DNA of 64,000 nucleotides from Hyalella azteca (GCF_000764305.2 NW_025946617.1:1-64000); one strand, 5' to 3'; positions 36,691 to 50,540 are shown, counted from the first letter of the stretch. Numbers and translations: made by a program. Notes: generated by a model from the sequence alone, not told the origin.

Positions 36691-39600
36691 AAACACGAAT
36701 GATACGAATTAATTTCCTTGTTTCCAAAAAGAACCTCTGACTCGGCGAACATCGCTCGTTGTTCCTGCCTCTACGATTGCCTTGGCCTGGCGGTCGCTTC
36801 TCAACCAACGCCACGCGTCCGTGCCTGTGCATCCAAACACCGCACCAAAATAGAACCTTTGTTGCCGAAATTCAATACCGCACTGAAATAAACGTCTCCT
36901 TCCGATTCTCATTCCGGGCAAAGGAATGTGCATTCACGTTTCGAAACACTCTCACGATACATCAAAGCGATCCTTTCGGTACTATCGACACAGAGAGTAA
37001 ACAGAGAAAGAGGATGTCATGAGGAAGCGTAAGCAGAGAAACCCGCGGTCAATGGCAAGAACCGCAAGTATTTTTACCACAACAGGAATCTGATGTTAAA
37101 ATATAGTCGATTCAACGTTGTTTCCACGTAATCAACTAGTAATGAACACTGTATCAACGTCATTTATCGGGATGGCATGATGAGAGTTGAGTAAGGTATG
37201 CAGAGTGAAATTGATGAACTGACGAGTGATGCAATCACTGATTGGCATCAACCAGCCAGAATTTATTCACGCGTATGTATCGCAACAAATTTAATTATTC
37301 GATTCCTGATAGGAGTGAAATTTTTTCAATAAATTTAATCGATAACTTAGAAGTTTCGCATTAAACAACGATTTTTGGGGTAAAAACAATTTCGCCCTTG
37401 CTATATATATCAATTTTGTGTGGTAGATTTTTTATGTTGGATAATGATAATATTTCAGTGAAAGTATGAATATAATATGATAAATAATAATATTTGTGCT
37501 CAATATATCATTTAATTAATTAATAATATTTTATTATTAATATTATTATTAGCATTAAATTAACATTAATATTTTATTATGTCATTAATCCTTTGTGCAA
37601 TATATATATAGTATGATTAATTTGCGGTATTTTATTAGTGTGTTTTTTCGAAGCTCGTATCCCCAAAAATAACATGTCGGGACGTTACTAAGATCTTTCA
37701 TTTGTTTTTAGTGCTAAAATACTCAGAATTCCAAAACTGGGAGAAAGGACAGAATAAAATGAAAATTCTTACAGTATCAGTAAACTCAATTAAAAAAATT
37801 AAATTCCGTTTATTTACCTTACTTTAATTTTAAAATTAGACACGTGGTTAAAATTATGAGGTTCTGAATGGTGGGGATTCCGAATAACAGGCTTCTAGGT
37901 AACGACATTTTCAAATCTCAGGGATAATCTAAACAGTCCAAAACCACTGATCCATAATATAAATGAACGATTTATCACATATATTTATATTAATACCATA
38001 TTTTTGGACTTAAATTGGAGACAAAAATGAGACTAAAATAAATGTATTGGCAACAATGTCTAATGTCCTTGATGAAAAAAAATTATGGGCTCGTGCATTG
38101 AAGCTTTGAAATTCGAGGTTTGAGCGACAGATTGTCGTATCCATGGAAGCCGCAATAAATCATGCATTTAACATTGGATGATAATAGAGTATGAAGCTCA
38201 TCGCATCTGAAGGCTTCTGTGACAGATTGGCAGGACCGTTGACCACAGGCAGAGCTGGAGTGCACGTCTAGGCTGGAATCCCACTAGTGATTACACGGAC
38301 ATACACGCAATTGTCCCATTGATATCATTGCTGCCGTAAAATCAATGTGTGCTGTTCCTGTGATGGCCGAAAACAGGAAATTGCATTGATTTAAATTTCA
38401 TTCTATCGGAAGTGTGAATTATTGAACTATAAATGATATTCAGACATATTTCAGTAGTGAACAACCTCGCGAAGAACTATTTTTAAATCCAGGATGATGA
38501 AAGTCGCAATATTTTCCAAAATATGCAAAGAAACTATGCAATCTTAGCGCTACATGTTTAAAACATTACCAAAACCATGATGATCCATTTGTCTTTCATT
38601 TTTTAGGATGAAACGATTTTAGATTTTGTTTAACTTGAAAATTCGCTATTCTCAAGTACGTACAAGCGTGCATCTGTTGAAATGACATCGTTCGTAAGTG
38701 TATTCCGAGACTATTCGATTGAAGTGTTTCTTGCATAACATATTTTTCTTGCATAACATTTATTCGTTGCTCTATTTTATACCCAAAAAATACAAAATAC
38801 TTGTCTGAGGTTGATTCCATGCTAAGCAGCGATGACTTTAAAAACTTTTCTCAAATTGCGACGTGTAATAATTTATTAGTAATTCGAGCCTGCCGCAGAT
38901 TTCTCATCCTAATATGCTTTATTTATGGACACATTACAACACATTTAAAAATAAGAACTGAAGAGCTTACCAAGCTACTCGACTCGAGGTACAAATACGT
39001 GCCCATACAATCCTGCACCAACGTTTGCCCCGAGCATTATTGCAGATTCTTGGCCTCATCCAAAATGTGGTCTTTTTATCAGTAGCAATTTCCTCGTAAC
39101 AACTCATCCCATGTGTCAGGAGCGTAAAAACAACGCCCAAGAGACTCGTTTTTCCCGATTCATTATTTGATGGCTTACATCCTGCGTTTGAACTCCACGA
39201 AAAAAAGTTTAGGGCGAACGGAGCCGCGCATTCCGCGAAAACAAGAGACGAGCGCAGCGCGCATAACGAGTTGCTCCGTAGGGAGGCTGCCTAATCTTTA
39301 AGCTGCAGCTACAACAAGATATATCCTATTAAATGGATGAAAGCTCCAGCGTATCGCTTGCTCCTGAGCCCCGCGTAATCAATCACTGTCGCACGCATCT
39401 TGTTTAGGAGCCAATTACCGTTTGCACTATCGAAATTTATGGAAATACTAAGAGGCCTGATATATGGGCTGTTCTTCACTGAGCCTTCACGTAACTCTTC
39501 CTGCGATCTGACACCGACAAGTCATGGATGTTTTCAACATTTAAAAAACATGTTTAGTTGAGTATGGATAACAGGTTCTCGTGTTTACGTAGGCCAGGAT

Positions 39601-40122
39601 ACTCACTCCAGTAGAGGCGCAACAGAATCGGATACGAGAAATATATTATTTCTTTACTTGCCTATGATTCTTTGAATCGATGAACCACTGATAAAACTTC
39701 TGATAAATTGAAAAAAAACATATAGACACGCTATTCAAGACTAGTATAGTCACGTCGGTATAGCAGCAGGACATATGTACTGAGAATGAGCTTGTGGTAA
39801 ATTATTATCAAATTTTGGTCGAGACAGTTTCAGGGATTGGCCCACAATCAGGAGCAAGGGGCGGCTGATTTCCCTCTCTCTAAGCCACTTGCAGTAAAAA
39901 TCCGCAAGACTGGACAAAATTGTGTTCTTTTAGCCGTAAAATCTAAGTATAACACACAGTTGCTGTTTGGGTCACTGCCTCCATTACGAGCCATGTATAA
40001 ACCTCTAGCCTAATCGCTGCGTCTTTTTATGGGATACTCAGGCAAAAGCCTTCATGGTAGACCAGACAGCGCGCAACCGCTGGCGTAGCTGCCATAACCA
40101 AATTCAGTGAGCATATAAAAAA
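36691..40122. other. Non-coding stretch
   Basis: No gene recognised. 36709-37022 is open on both strands but unassignable. 37440-37640 is extremely AT-rich low-complexity DNA. TTCTTGCATAACAT is duplicated near 38728-38760. 39180-39420 is a GC-richer island without an open frame. Confidence 0.5.
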
Positions 40123-40220
40123 TTCACCAGCACACAATAAATACAGTCGATCGCATACACCAGCAGGTAATAAATACAGTCGATCACATACACCAGCATA
40201 TAACATATATAGTCGACCAT
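40123..40220. repeat. 33-bp tandem repeat, three copies
   Basis: Three tandem copies of a 33-bp unit with CACCAGCA and AATAAATACAGTCGATC. The third copy is diverged (ACATATATAGTCGACC). Confidence 0.93.
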
Positions 40221-42953
40221 ACTTTGCAGAAATCGTGTTGTGAATGTTGTTCTTGAATGCGCCTCGTTACGTGATTGTCAGAAAGCAAATCAGGAAACAA
40301 CGTGGATTCCGTCAATAATTTCTTGGGTATTTTTCAATATACATTGATGTGCTTCAAAGTTGCTTCTCGACTGATATTGAAATGCTATTGCACTAATATA
40401 ATCATAATGGAAATAAAATTTCTACATTTATAGGATCAATTAACATATGGTGTTGTAATAGCAAAATGGTTACAGTTACAAAAAAGCAGGTTTGGGTTAA
40501 TAGAGACCGTGATTTTTTCATATTTTGGAACGTGTGAAAATTCAGAAGTGCTACACAATTTATTCTCGTAGCAGAATAAAATATTTTCATATCCGAAATG
40601 GACATAGTGGAAATATGACACGCCTTACTAGGCCGTTATAATGATGCCTAGCGATTGGTATCTCTGGTGGTGATATGTGCTGCATAATAAGTCTACGAAG
40701 CGGTAACGGTAGAATTTATCAAATAAACGTAATAAATCGAAGGCTTTATGACATTATATTTGCGTGTTCATTCCGAGTGAGCCAATTAAACACAAATGAT
40801 TTTAGACGAAATATTGATAACGAGTGAACTTATATTATCGTTAGGAATATTTCAAATTATATTTAGAATAGTTGGGAATATTTATCTGAATATCGTATCC
40901 TGAAGAAATTTTAAAATGTGGGGAAAGTCCATGGACCATGCAGAAGTGAAATTAATTTGCAGTTCGAAAATTGCATTTCGATTTAACATCGGATGCGCAA
41001 TATCACTGTAAAACCATTGATCATAAAAAGGCCAGATCGCCGTAAAGGTCGAGCTAGAGATGGGCAATCTTGATATTTAAAAATGACTCGATACCAAAAT
41101 ATCAAGTCATTGTCAACTTTCAAATATCATGCAGTGGAAGGACCGTGAAAATAATAATGCATAAACAGGCATTTTTGCGATGGATAATCACATCATTGAT
41201 CTATACTGACAAATCTCATTTGAGTTTTGACTTCTAAGAATTGCGAGGAAATACAGTTCCCGAGCATAACGCGCGCAGCCTCTAGACTCAAGACATCGGC
41301 ACCTCATTTCGCCTTTTATAAGGCAGCGAGCTCTCGCCTTGCTTCTCTTCTAATTACTGAAGAGTTATTAAGGCACGCTAATTACAGATGGCCTCCGGTG
41401 AGCCAGATATTCTCTGTCCGCGTCAGCCGCTCCGATTTCCGCTCAGCGAAAACTTGGGCCAGAATATGGCAAGAAAAATTCCTGCATCTGGGCTGGCAGT
41501 CCTGAGGGATACAGCGCGGAATAGGCGCTCAGGACTGAGTCCACTTTCTAAATGGTGGTCTTAAGATTACGAGCAAAGCTCAATGAGAAATAAAAACACT
41601 GAGAGATAAAAAAAACTTATGTTTCGTTCTTCGAGACTTCATCAGACACTAATTGCAGCAATGATTCGGTCATCCATTTTATTTCTTGTTCCCTGTTCAT
41701 CGTTGAACAATTTTTTATAAAAAGTCAATGATTTTTTGAGAACACAAAAAACAAATCAAACTAGAAATAGGACAGCGAATTTCGTAACATCCCTTTGATG
41801 GTTATGGTCATTGTATGCTAATGATGCTCATAGAAGATTGCAAGCCATCACGAATTGCAAGCTAAACAGCAAACATTATTGTTCAAAAATATTTGTTACA
41901 CACCAGAAAACGCTTACGTTGGACGATGTCGTCTGTTCATATCATCCTACAAAGAGGGTGAGTAGAGCAGAGGTAAAGTTACAAAGACAGAGTGCACATC
42001 TCACCATCGTTAAATGCGGCTAATAGTGTGCAATGTGCATGGCCTTCGGCAACTTTTGCAGGTCTCTTTCAAATAAAGCAGATTCGGCAATTTCGAATAA
42101 ATCTGCTGTAAACGTGGCTACCAGTGTAGCGCACACGTCTCTGGTGCTGAAATCGTTGCCGTAAATATGTTAATTTAAATTTTTATGAACTCTGTGCACG
42201 TTACATAACTTCAACCCTTACAGTTACTATTTTTACGCCACCAAACACCGATTTAAAGCACATTTAAAACTTCATCATCACGTTGAAAAATCTCTTAGAA
42301 CCATTAACCAACAAATTTTTTCCCCGATGAAACTCGGCGCTTGCTCAAGTTTCAATACTCCGCGCGTCAGAGTTTCTTTGGGGCGCCATCGCAATTTCAA
42401 AGACGGTAACAAAAAATGACAGCAATCTACCATTACGAGCACACACCGACACTCTATAGAGCTTATATCATGCATATTTATTCAAATTGCCCCAGTAGCG
42501 GAGCCGCCTCAAGACTTGGCCTGCTTGCGACCCGCTCGCCGAAAGATGAGGGATCTCAATTTATTGCCTAAACTTCGATCCTTTCGGTCGTCTTTCGTTA
42601 GGGTTTGAGCTAAGTAATATGTGGTGAAATAGTGAGCAAATTAAGAAATTTTTTGGACTGGAAATGGTAATCTCATGTCGGGATCCAAATTTTACAAACG
42701 AATAAATACACATACAACTTGTTATACCCTACTGCTAATCCGTAAAGCATCTTGATCAAATTGTACCAAAATTACTCATTCTATTTTAGCAATGCTCGCA
42801 AAGTATCCAAATCGAGAAGATGTATCACTTGTATGCAGGATAATTCAGCAGCTTTTCTCTTATAAGGTAAAATTGAAGCAATAAAGGAATAATTTATTCA
42901 AATATATTCGGTCGTCATGCAAATGCATCATAATTCGATATGACATAATTAAA
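40221..42953. other. Non-coding stretch with a GC-richer island and hairpin
   Basis: No gene recognised. 41240-41540 is GC-richer and contains a perfect 10-bp inverted repeat, CAGTCCTGAG (41497-41506) and CTCAGGACTG (41528-41537). A plus frame covers 41227-41505 without a recognisable motif. Confidence 0.5.
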
Positions 42954-43073
42954 TTATAAACATTCAAGGGCTCTCAGAGAGGACACAGAGGACGACATGC
43001 ATCTCAGATGCTCTTTAATAAAATCAGTATCGCCATCTCTTTTCCTACACGCATCAGCGTTGTCGTCGAGAAT
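42954..43073. repeat. 120-bp dispersed duplicate, copy 1
   Basis: Matches 44371-44490 over 120 bp without a gap and with about ten substitutions by eye. It starts TTATAAACATTC and ends GAGAAT. On the minus strand one frame is open through about 39 codons and ends in TAA. The other copy has a stop in that frame. Confidence 0.92.
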
Positions 43074-44370
43074 GTTAAGATATTGCTATGTAAGATACGT
43101 CCTAATACTCACAATCACTTGGAAAGAAAAATCATTACAACAAATCAATTACCCGAATATAACATATATTCCATCTAGGTCTGAAAACGTTTCGCGGTTC
43201 CTATAGGTAGTTAAAGTATTATACGTTTTTGAAATTAATTGACCAATTATATACCTAAAAATTCTCCACATGTGAATTTAGCTCTGAAATATGTGGATAT
43301 AGTCCATGTCAGCCAGCTTCGAAATTAGCTCGAAATCAATGGAGGCAACTGCAAAAAAGTTGGAGGTACGACCGACAAAATATTGTGTCTCGCACCTGGC
43401 GACGGCAAACAAGTCACTTCATTACAGCGACGATTTTTTGACCAGCAACCAACGAAGCAGTCGATCAGTTGTGGTCTTTTGGTCCTCACAAGAATTAGAA
43501 CTGAAACAAGACGTATGGAGAGGTGAAGCAATTACGGGCGTTCTGATTTTTGGTGCAGGATCCAAAACTACTTACCTGGGAAAATATAATCGATCTTACG
43601 ACGGTCAATTCCCAATTTCGACGTAATTATTAAACTTTAAATGCAAAAAATGGACTAAAATATTTCAACTCAATTCATAAAACAAACCATGGTAGAAAGC
43701 TTTGTGGTATACACCCAAAGCCCAAACATTTCTGTTCTATCCTGGTATCTCAATAGGCAAGATAAGATAATTCGTAACTTTGACTATTAATTAGGGCAAT
43801 TTACGAGACTGACGTGCCTGCTAATTAATTTTTAGATCACCAGATAAATTATGCGGTGAACGCCGAGGCTACATTGAATTTTTTGGTTGTGTGGTTCTGA
43901 TTTATCTCTGATTGGATGCAATGAGCACCCATGCAGTCAAATGCAAATGAAGCGGCATGAACAGACGCATCGAGAATTTCATTTACATGCCCTGCGAAAA
44001 TGTCACTGCCCTTGAGGTCAGGCATGAAATGAATGACTGAATTCTTGTAACTAACAGAAAACAGACGCGGAAGTCGCGCGAAAAATTCTCAAGTGTGGAT
44101 TGTCTGCACATAATAAAACAGGAACTCATTAGTTGATCAAATAGATGTAATCGCGGATAGTAAACGAAAAAATTTCTATAGTGACAAAGGTTAAGACATA
44201 TCAGGGCAAAAGGACACAAAATCGAATGTTTCTCTGATTCATTAAATTTGCTTCTGATTGTTGAAAAGATTTCTTAAAATGATGCATTTGAAAAACTTCT
44301 CTCAAATTACTCTTTAACCCACTTGGGACCAATAACATAAAGAGGACCGGCGTTCAGTTATTACATGCTT
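43074..44370. other. Non-coding stretch between the two duplicates
   Basis: No gene recognised. The plus frame 43306-43626 (106 codons) has no identifiable domain. Confidence 0.45.
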
Positions 44371-44490
44371 TTATAAACATTCCCGGGCTCTCAGAGAGGA
44401 CACAGAGGACGACATGTAACTCAGATGCTCTTTAATAAAGTCAGTATCGCCAGCTCATTTCCAACACGCATCAGCGTTGCCGTTGAGAAT
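44371..44490. repeat. 120-bp dispersed duplicate, copy 2
   Basis: Direct-orientation partner of 42954-43073. It is followed at about 44511 by GGTGCTAATTAGTAGATAAA, which also occurs at 48059-48078 in a different context. Confidence 0.92.
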
Positions 44491-45649
44491 AATTATATAC
44501 ATTTATTGGTGCTAATTAGTAGATAAATTAGTACGTAGAAATTATCACATGTAATTCAAATTTCGTGAGTACTAACATCAGCAGGGTTGAACCTATAGGT
44601 ACTTGTTATTATTTACGTCACCGAAGACTTTGCTTTCTAGCACGTGAGACTACGAAAAATCACTTCATTGAGTGCTGCTTCAAAATTTTTACCATATTTG
44701 CAATTGGGTATATATTAATCTTTCCTCGAACTTATATTGGACGGCGTTCGAATAATTCTAAAACTCTTTTATAAAAGTTCATTAATGAAGCATGTACCAC
44801 GCCATCTGGCAGCGATGACGCACTCTCAGAAATACTTTCAAAGGTGATCGAATCAATTCTAGTTTTGGGGGTATCAAAAAACAAACTCTCAAAGTCGCGA
44901 ACAATATCCACAACAAATTTAAAAAAAAAAAGATGGTAAGAGTGCAACATCAGGTTGTCAGGTTGTCTAATTGCGTCCAATTAGGCTGACATAAAAACTA
45001 AATAACCTAGGAAAGTCAATAGCAAGTTTTCAAAGAACAATATTCCTTTTGTAATCAAGCTGTTCAGACTCATTTTTCAATATGAACTTAGCAGTCCATT
45101 GAAAATACGACCCCAATGTTTCCCAATGAATGCAGTTAGAAGAGCGTCAGTACACATAACATTTGGGAAATAGAAGATGCAATATCCCTGTGTAACCAAG
45201 CAGAAAGTTCGTCAGTGCTCAATATGAAGCCTTCGTCACACATTGATGAGACTAAAATAAGTTGTTGTCTATTGTTCCCAGAAGCTTAATGAGTTTCGAA
45301 CGACATACGCCTGAGTCGGGAACGAGTTTCTTGTCGACACGGCGCAGCGCGTCCAGATCCAATAACATTTAATATACATTGCTGTCTTCAGAAAATTTTA
45401 ATTAATATTGTTTGAGAAGCTTAGAAGATGAAAATTAGATGAGCAGAAGAAGCATGATTGCACGAGCTCGTCAATATTCTAGCAGCGATACACTGGAGTC
45501 AAGAACGTACGTAACATCAGCCTACTAAAGGCGATGGTACCAAACGAACACAGCGTTTCCTTAATAGAAATAAAGCAAATGAAAAAACGTATCTTTAGTA
45601 AGTAAAGCATTAAGCGGCAGAAAGTTATAAATAAGAACAGACAAAATTA
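44491..45649. other. AT-rich non-coding stretch
   Basis: No gene recognised. The minus frame 44732-44980 is unassignable. Confidence 0.5.
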
Positions 45650-45722
45650 TTTGAACCGTTTTATGTTTTAAACCGTTTATTTGAATCATTCATTCGAACC
45701 GTTTATTTGAACCGTTTTTCAT
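45650..45722. repeat. Short tandem repeat (GAACCGTTTATTT)
   Basis: Four to five imperfect copies of TTTGAACCGTTTAT within about 70 bp. Confidence 0.85.
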
Positions 45723-46019
45723 AATTATCACGCGCATTGCATGGTTGTACGCATGCTAACAACGACTAAATTAACACGATCTCATTATGCCGACGTTATG
45801 TAAATAACGTCATACATTTGATATAAAACTTTTCGAATTGAATTCCGTTATTGACCGGTGCTTTCATAGAGAGCGTTTTCGTTTAGCGTTGAGAATGTTG
45901 CAATGAAGCGCTGGAAGGAAAATGAACATCCTCTCAATACCCCAATTAATAGTTCAGATAAGGATATTCGATTAAATATCAACTTTAAGCATTCATATTT
46001 TCACATAACCCTAAGTTCC

Positions 46020-46460
46020 TACTTTGCCAGAATACGTTGATCCGTGGTACGGTTTTCGCACCTGCATGGTCACTTTCCTACGTTCCATCAAACATGATTG
46101 TTTTCTTCACGCAACCGAACTGGTTGCTCCTCATCGCTAAACCGAGCATAGTTCTTCTTTGTCGTTCAGCCAAACTTATGTGTGGAGACCGTCGATAGAG
46201 TGAACTTGGTTGTTCTTGGTTCAACCATAAGTGTTTGTTCTCCATTACTCCATCTTACTTCGTTCACCGTGTGTACTCGACTGTACTCAAGTTTTCATTT
46301 GGCCTCTTCTTATTTCGTTGATTGTCTTTACTCATCGAAACTTGGTTGCACTCCGTTACTGTGCCTAACTTGATTGTTCACCGTCAATTGGCCGAACTTG
46401 ATTACTCACCGTCACTCAATCAAACTTGGTTGTAACACTGAGTTGGTTGTTGTACACTTC
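46020..46460. repeat. Degenerate pyrimidine-rich minisatellite
   Basis: A loosely periodic stretch built from AACTTGGTTGTT, CACCGTCACTC and GAACTTGATTACTCACCGT words, roughly 30 bp apart. It is most regular at 46350-46440. Strand composition is skewed toward C/T. An old, diverged tandem array is the simplest reading. Confidence 0.65.
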
Positions 46461-48486
46461 ATTCGTTTTATAGTAGACGCTTGACCGTGCTTGATTACTG
46501 AAACTCCTAAAAGACAAAGATTCTTGGAAGGATTCTCTTATATCCTTCATAATACAAATGCTGACCCCCAAATGTAAAAGACCACACAATGATATCCAAG
46601 CCACACTCGGTCTTGACTTTCCTACGTACTACACAATCCCGTTTGTTACTGAACGCAGCGTCACCTTGCCTCAGTTTGCCCAGTAACTCTGGTTTCGATG
46701 CATTGGCATGTTGTCCCTCACATTCTCTTGGTCAAGGCCGGATCCTGCCTTTAATTAATTGCTCAAAGTCTCTCAGCCCTCCTCAAGTTCCAACTTAGTG
46801 GGAAGTTGATATCTAGTGTGATAATATACAATTACGTATCAATCATCCGCACATTGTTCAATATGAATAAGATTGGAGTATTGGGAGTGAATCATGATTT
46901 GGTAATTACATGTCAATAGCAAAACGCAATAGCAAACGTCTCTTTTGACGATTCCAAAATTTGCAGTGATCAATTCATTTATTGCTTACAGCAATCACAT
47001 ATTAAATTCATTCAACAATCAACTTATTGATTGTTGAATGCTGAAAGTCTGCAGCGGAATACTCTTCAAACTACTGTCAAAAAATGATCGTTTGTCAATT
47101 ATATGATCCTATGCTTTTGTATGGTGGATCATACGTACGCCTCCGTGCTATAATTAACTATACTATAGCAAAGTTCAAATAAGGCAAGCGCCCTCTTCAT
47201 GTGACCAGACATCGCCTCTCGAAGGACTGAGCCCTTCAGGCTCATGGCGTCCAAGATAATTAGGGAGTCAAACGACTCCTGAAAAAAGCTATATCGTGGG
47301 TCTCTACGATCAAAGTGATCGTTAGTAGCTAATTTGATCAAAAGTTAAAACAAAGGCTCCGAAATGAGTTCCGTCGGAGATTAGAGAATAGAAGAACCAC
47401 GAAGACATAGCTGATAGCAGCGGCTCAGCTTAATTAGCGCTTGTGGTGAATCCTTGGCCGGCCAAGACTTTTAGGAACGGATGGCCGGTCACCTTTTGTG
47501 GGATGTCGGACTTAAATTTAACTTGTATTAGAACGTATCTTCATTAGCAGAGAATGACCAGATGGCTGGAGCCCCAGTGTAGCCATGAATATAATTTACA
47601 TCAGATTGACGCTCAGACGGTAATGGAGGTAATGCCAGCAGCGGGCCATACAGGCTGTTTGTGGCAGTATTGAGGAAAAATTACGGCCTTGACGTAAGAA
47701 ACTTTGTGGTTTTAATCAATACTGAAATTTAGTCAAATTTGCATGAATGTACATCTCAAATTTGACCATTGAATCTATGGAAATATTTGTTAATACATCC
47801 GTTCATACGTACCTCCGCATAAGTGAACATATATTTTCTTTTATTTCCATATAATATATATCAGAATGATCAACGCTGAATCAGAATTAGTCTATCAATA
47901 TTTATTGTGAGAATTAATAAATAATGCAATGGAAAGATTTATTGAATTATGGCTACAAAAGAAAAGGCCAGGACTCCAATATAGTTCAGTAACAGAACGT
48001 CCGAGGTAACAAGAGACAGAGAGAAGGAGGACGAACAGAGGAGCACTGATCGTAACGTGGTGCTAATTAGTAGATAAACCGGAGATAGTAGGTAATTCGT
48101 GACATGCGAAGGATGACGTTAGAGGAACGATATTTCACTACTAATTGCAATGAAGGAAGCCATTTGTCTTTATGTTGAAAATATAATGTCAATGCGTATA
48201 CGAGTTATGTTCGAGTAATTAGAAATAAGAATTGAGTGGCAAACACAAATAATAATATAAAACACAACATCCATTACTGAAAGTCCAGGACAGAGTAAAA
48301 TCCACCAGAATCATAGAAAAGGTAATAGAATAAATAATATAGATAATGGGCTATGTGCTTCCCTTGTTCTAATTTCCTATATTCAACAGCAAAAGAAAGT
48401 ACTGGGCAACATGAAGTCTGTGGAAATCGGAACTAGAAAGATGCCTAAAAAACTAATAATTTGTCCGAAAAATAATGGTTTGCAAA
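46461..48486. other. Non-coding stretch
   Basis: No gene recognised. The minus frame 47129-47341 is unassignable. The 20-mer GGTGCTAATTAGTAGATAAA at 48059-48078 repeats the one near 44511. Confidence 0.5.
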
Positions 48487-48488
48487 TA

Positions 48489-49069
48489 CAGGGTGTTTCA
48501 GAATTAAGTAACCCTTTTAATTTGTTAATAAATAAAAAACTAAGAACGTTATGAAGTTGAAACTTGTTTTGTTTAAAAGAAGAACATTTTTATGGTAATA
48601 TTGTATCCTAGTTTTTAAATATAATATCTTTTAAATGCCCACCACAATTGTTTTGACAAAATAGGGCTCTTCTCTTCGTTGCTTTCATAACCTTCATTAG
48701 TGTTTCTGACGAGAGTGCAAATTTTTGATATCCGCAAATTTTCGATAAAGATATTTAAATGTGTTTTTTGAAGGATCCTGGTTTTGAAATGGATCCTGTA
48801 ATCACGTTGAACTTCTGTTATTGACATCGTTATTGACTGTAGCGATAATTTTTGTTCTTTCTTCTTTGCTGTAGCGAATCATGATGAAAATTTAAGGCTT
48901 GATAATTAAACACAAATTTAGCAAGCTATACAGGTTAATGACGTAACTATGATACAATATTACCATGAAAATGTTCTTCTTTTAAATAAAACAAGTTTCA
49001 ACTTCATAACGTTCATAGTTTTTTATTTATTAACAAATTACAAGGGTTACTTAATTCTGAAACACCCTG
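48489..49069 (-). mobile_element. Long-TIR TA-flanked element, longer relative of the 1088-1369 MITE
   Basis: A 581-bp element with the same CAGGGTGTTTCAGAATTAAG ends, flanked by TA at 48487-48488 and 49070-49071. The inverted arms match for about 125 bp. Between them lies about 330 bp of unique sequence with a broken transposase N-terminus on the minus strand. The sequence just inside the right arm reappears inside the short MITE, so the short one derives from this form by internal deletion. Even this copy is far too short for a full transposase. Confidence 0.92.
48615..48882 (-). pseudogene. Broken N-terminal transposase fragment (DUF4817-like helix-turn-helix)
   Basis: From an ATG at 48882 the minus strand reads MIRYSKEERTKIIATVNN before a stop. 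The neighbouring frame continues with ITEVQRDYRIHFKT and THLNIFIENLRIS. The order (a Y-x-x-E-E-R start, a Q-R-x-Y/F-R-x-x-F core, then a second helix with an E-N/K-L/F-R pattern) resembles the N-terminal DNA-binding domain called DUF4817, found in Tc1/mariner-type transposases with CAGGGTG ends in insects. One frameshift and the missing catalytic domain make it a pseudogene. The assignment is by pattern memory. A profile search would settle it. Confidence 0.6.
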
Positions 49070-49071
49070 TA

Positions 49072-50372
49072 CTAGCAAAATGCTCGTATTTCGCTTTGAC
49101 TGACATCGTTTCAAAATTTAGTTTCACTACCTCGGTCAATTTTGTACAATTATTTTTTCCGAATTTGTTGCTTTTAGCCTGTAACCCTTTAAAAAAATTT
49201 ATATATCCATACCAGTCCAGTGTTCTATAATTGTCAATGTGGTGTGATCAAGCACAAAAATTCATAATAAGTCCACTAGGCTCCATGTTTGTTGGATGTA
49301 ACAATAATGTTGTAATTGTAATTCAAATTGGAAACAATTCACAATTCAATGGATAATCGTTGGCTTTCTGTTGCCTCACGTTGCGCTTGTATTGTTACAA
49401 ATTTGTCCTACGAATTTTACTTATTATTACGAATTCCCCATTCCCTGTATATCATTTTCAATTATTCAATTGTAATCGTATCCGAAACAGTTCAGTTCAT
49501 AACTTAGCATCTATAAATACCTCGAATGATAAACGCAATCCCTGTAGAGGTGATATTTTCACCCCTAGAATGAAATCAACTAATTAAAATCAAGGAAACC
49601 AAAAAATATGCAAGTGATTTTATACTAAAGCCAGTCGTCTCCAAGGCCCTAGGAAATGAATGCAAGCTCATCCAAATCTCGCGACTTCACCGCTAAGATT
49701 AAACGCCAAATATTAATCTAAGTTCTAATCTTGCGAGAATCGACACCGTTGTCGCGTAAAATGAGAAGGCACTCAACCATTTGAAGATCTACTAATTAAA
49801 TCCGCAGTAATGAAGAGAAGGACGAACCATATCATTTATCCTCCGGTTGGAATAGTTCATAAAGCGCAAGATTCTACCAATAAACAAGTCACTACAGATG
49901 ACATAAATGTTTTTGTTTCTGTTATTATATAGACGTATTTACAGCTTCTAATAGAACACAAGCTGAAACATCAATATCATCATTAAAAAAATTATACGCG
50001 CTAGTTTCACAAAAAAATGAAGTGAGTTTTCTTTCTTTGAAATATTAACATTTTAATATATTTAAAATGTAGATATAATCATATAAATCATTTAACCATA
50101 TAACATTATCATTAAAATGTATAATCACTAAATGTATAAATAAAGTAAATATTTAATTTTCATAAAATCGTTTTTCCTTGAATAAATTTCAAACATCTGG
50201 TAATTATTTATGTTTAACAAAAATTTTGAGCCATTTTTTGATCAATACAAACTTCAGATTTAAAGCGAACAATTGTCAGTAGATGATGAGTACAGTGGGA
50301 CACGAAGCCCCGAGCAGCTTATCCTTCATTCCAGAGCGATTTCTAATTTTATGGCCATTGCGCAGCACCTCC
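49072..50372. other. AT-rich non-coding stretch
   Basis: No gene recognised. 50040-50160 is low-complexity AT-rich. Confidence 0.5.
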
Positions 50373-50540
50373 CCAACTTGTAGGTAAATTTAGAAAGATT
50401 TTACTAACTTGCAGGTACATTTGTAGAGGTCAGACAAACTCGGCAACTTGCAAGTACATTCGTAGAAGTCAGACTAACGCGGCAACTTTCAGGTACATTC
50501 ATAAAGGTTTGACTAACATGGCATCATTCAGATACATTAG
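50373..50540. repeat. 39-bp tandem repeat, about four copies
   Basis: Units of about 39 bp with CGGCAACTTGCAGGTACATT and GTAGAGGTCAGACTAA. The first and last copies are partial and diverged. Confidence 0.92.
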
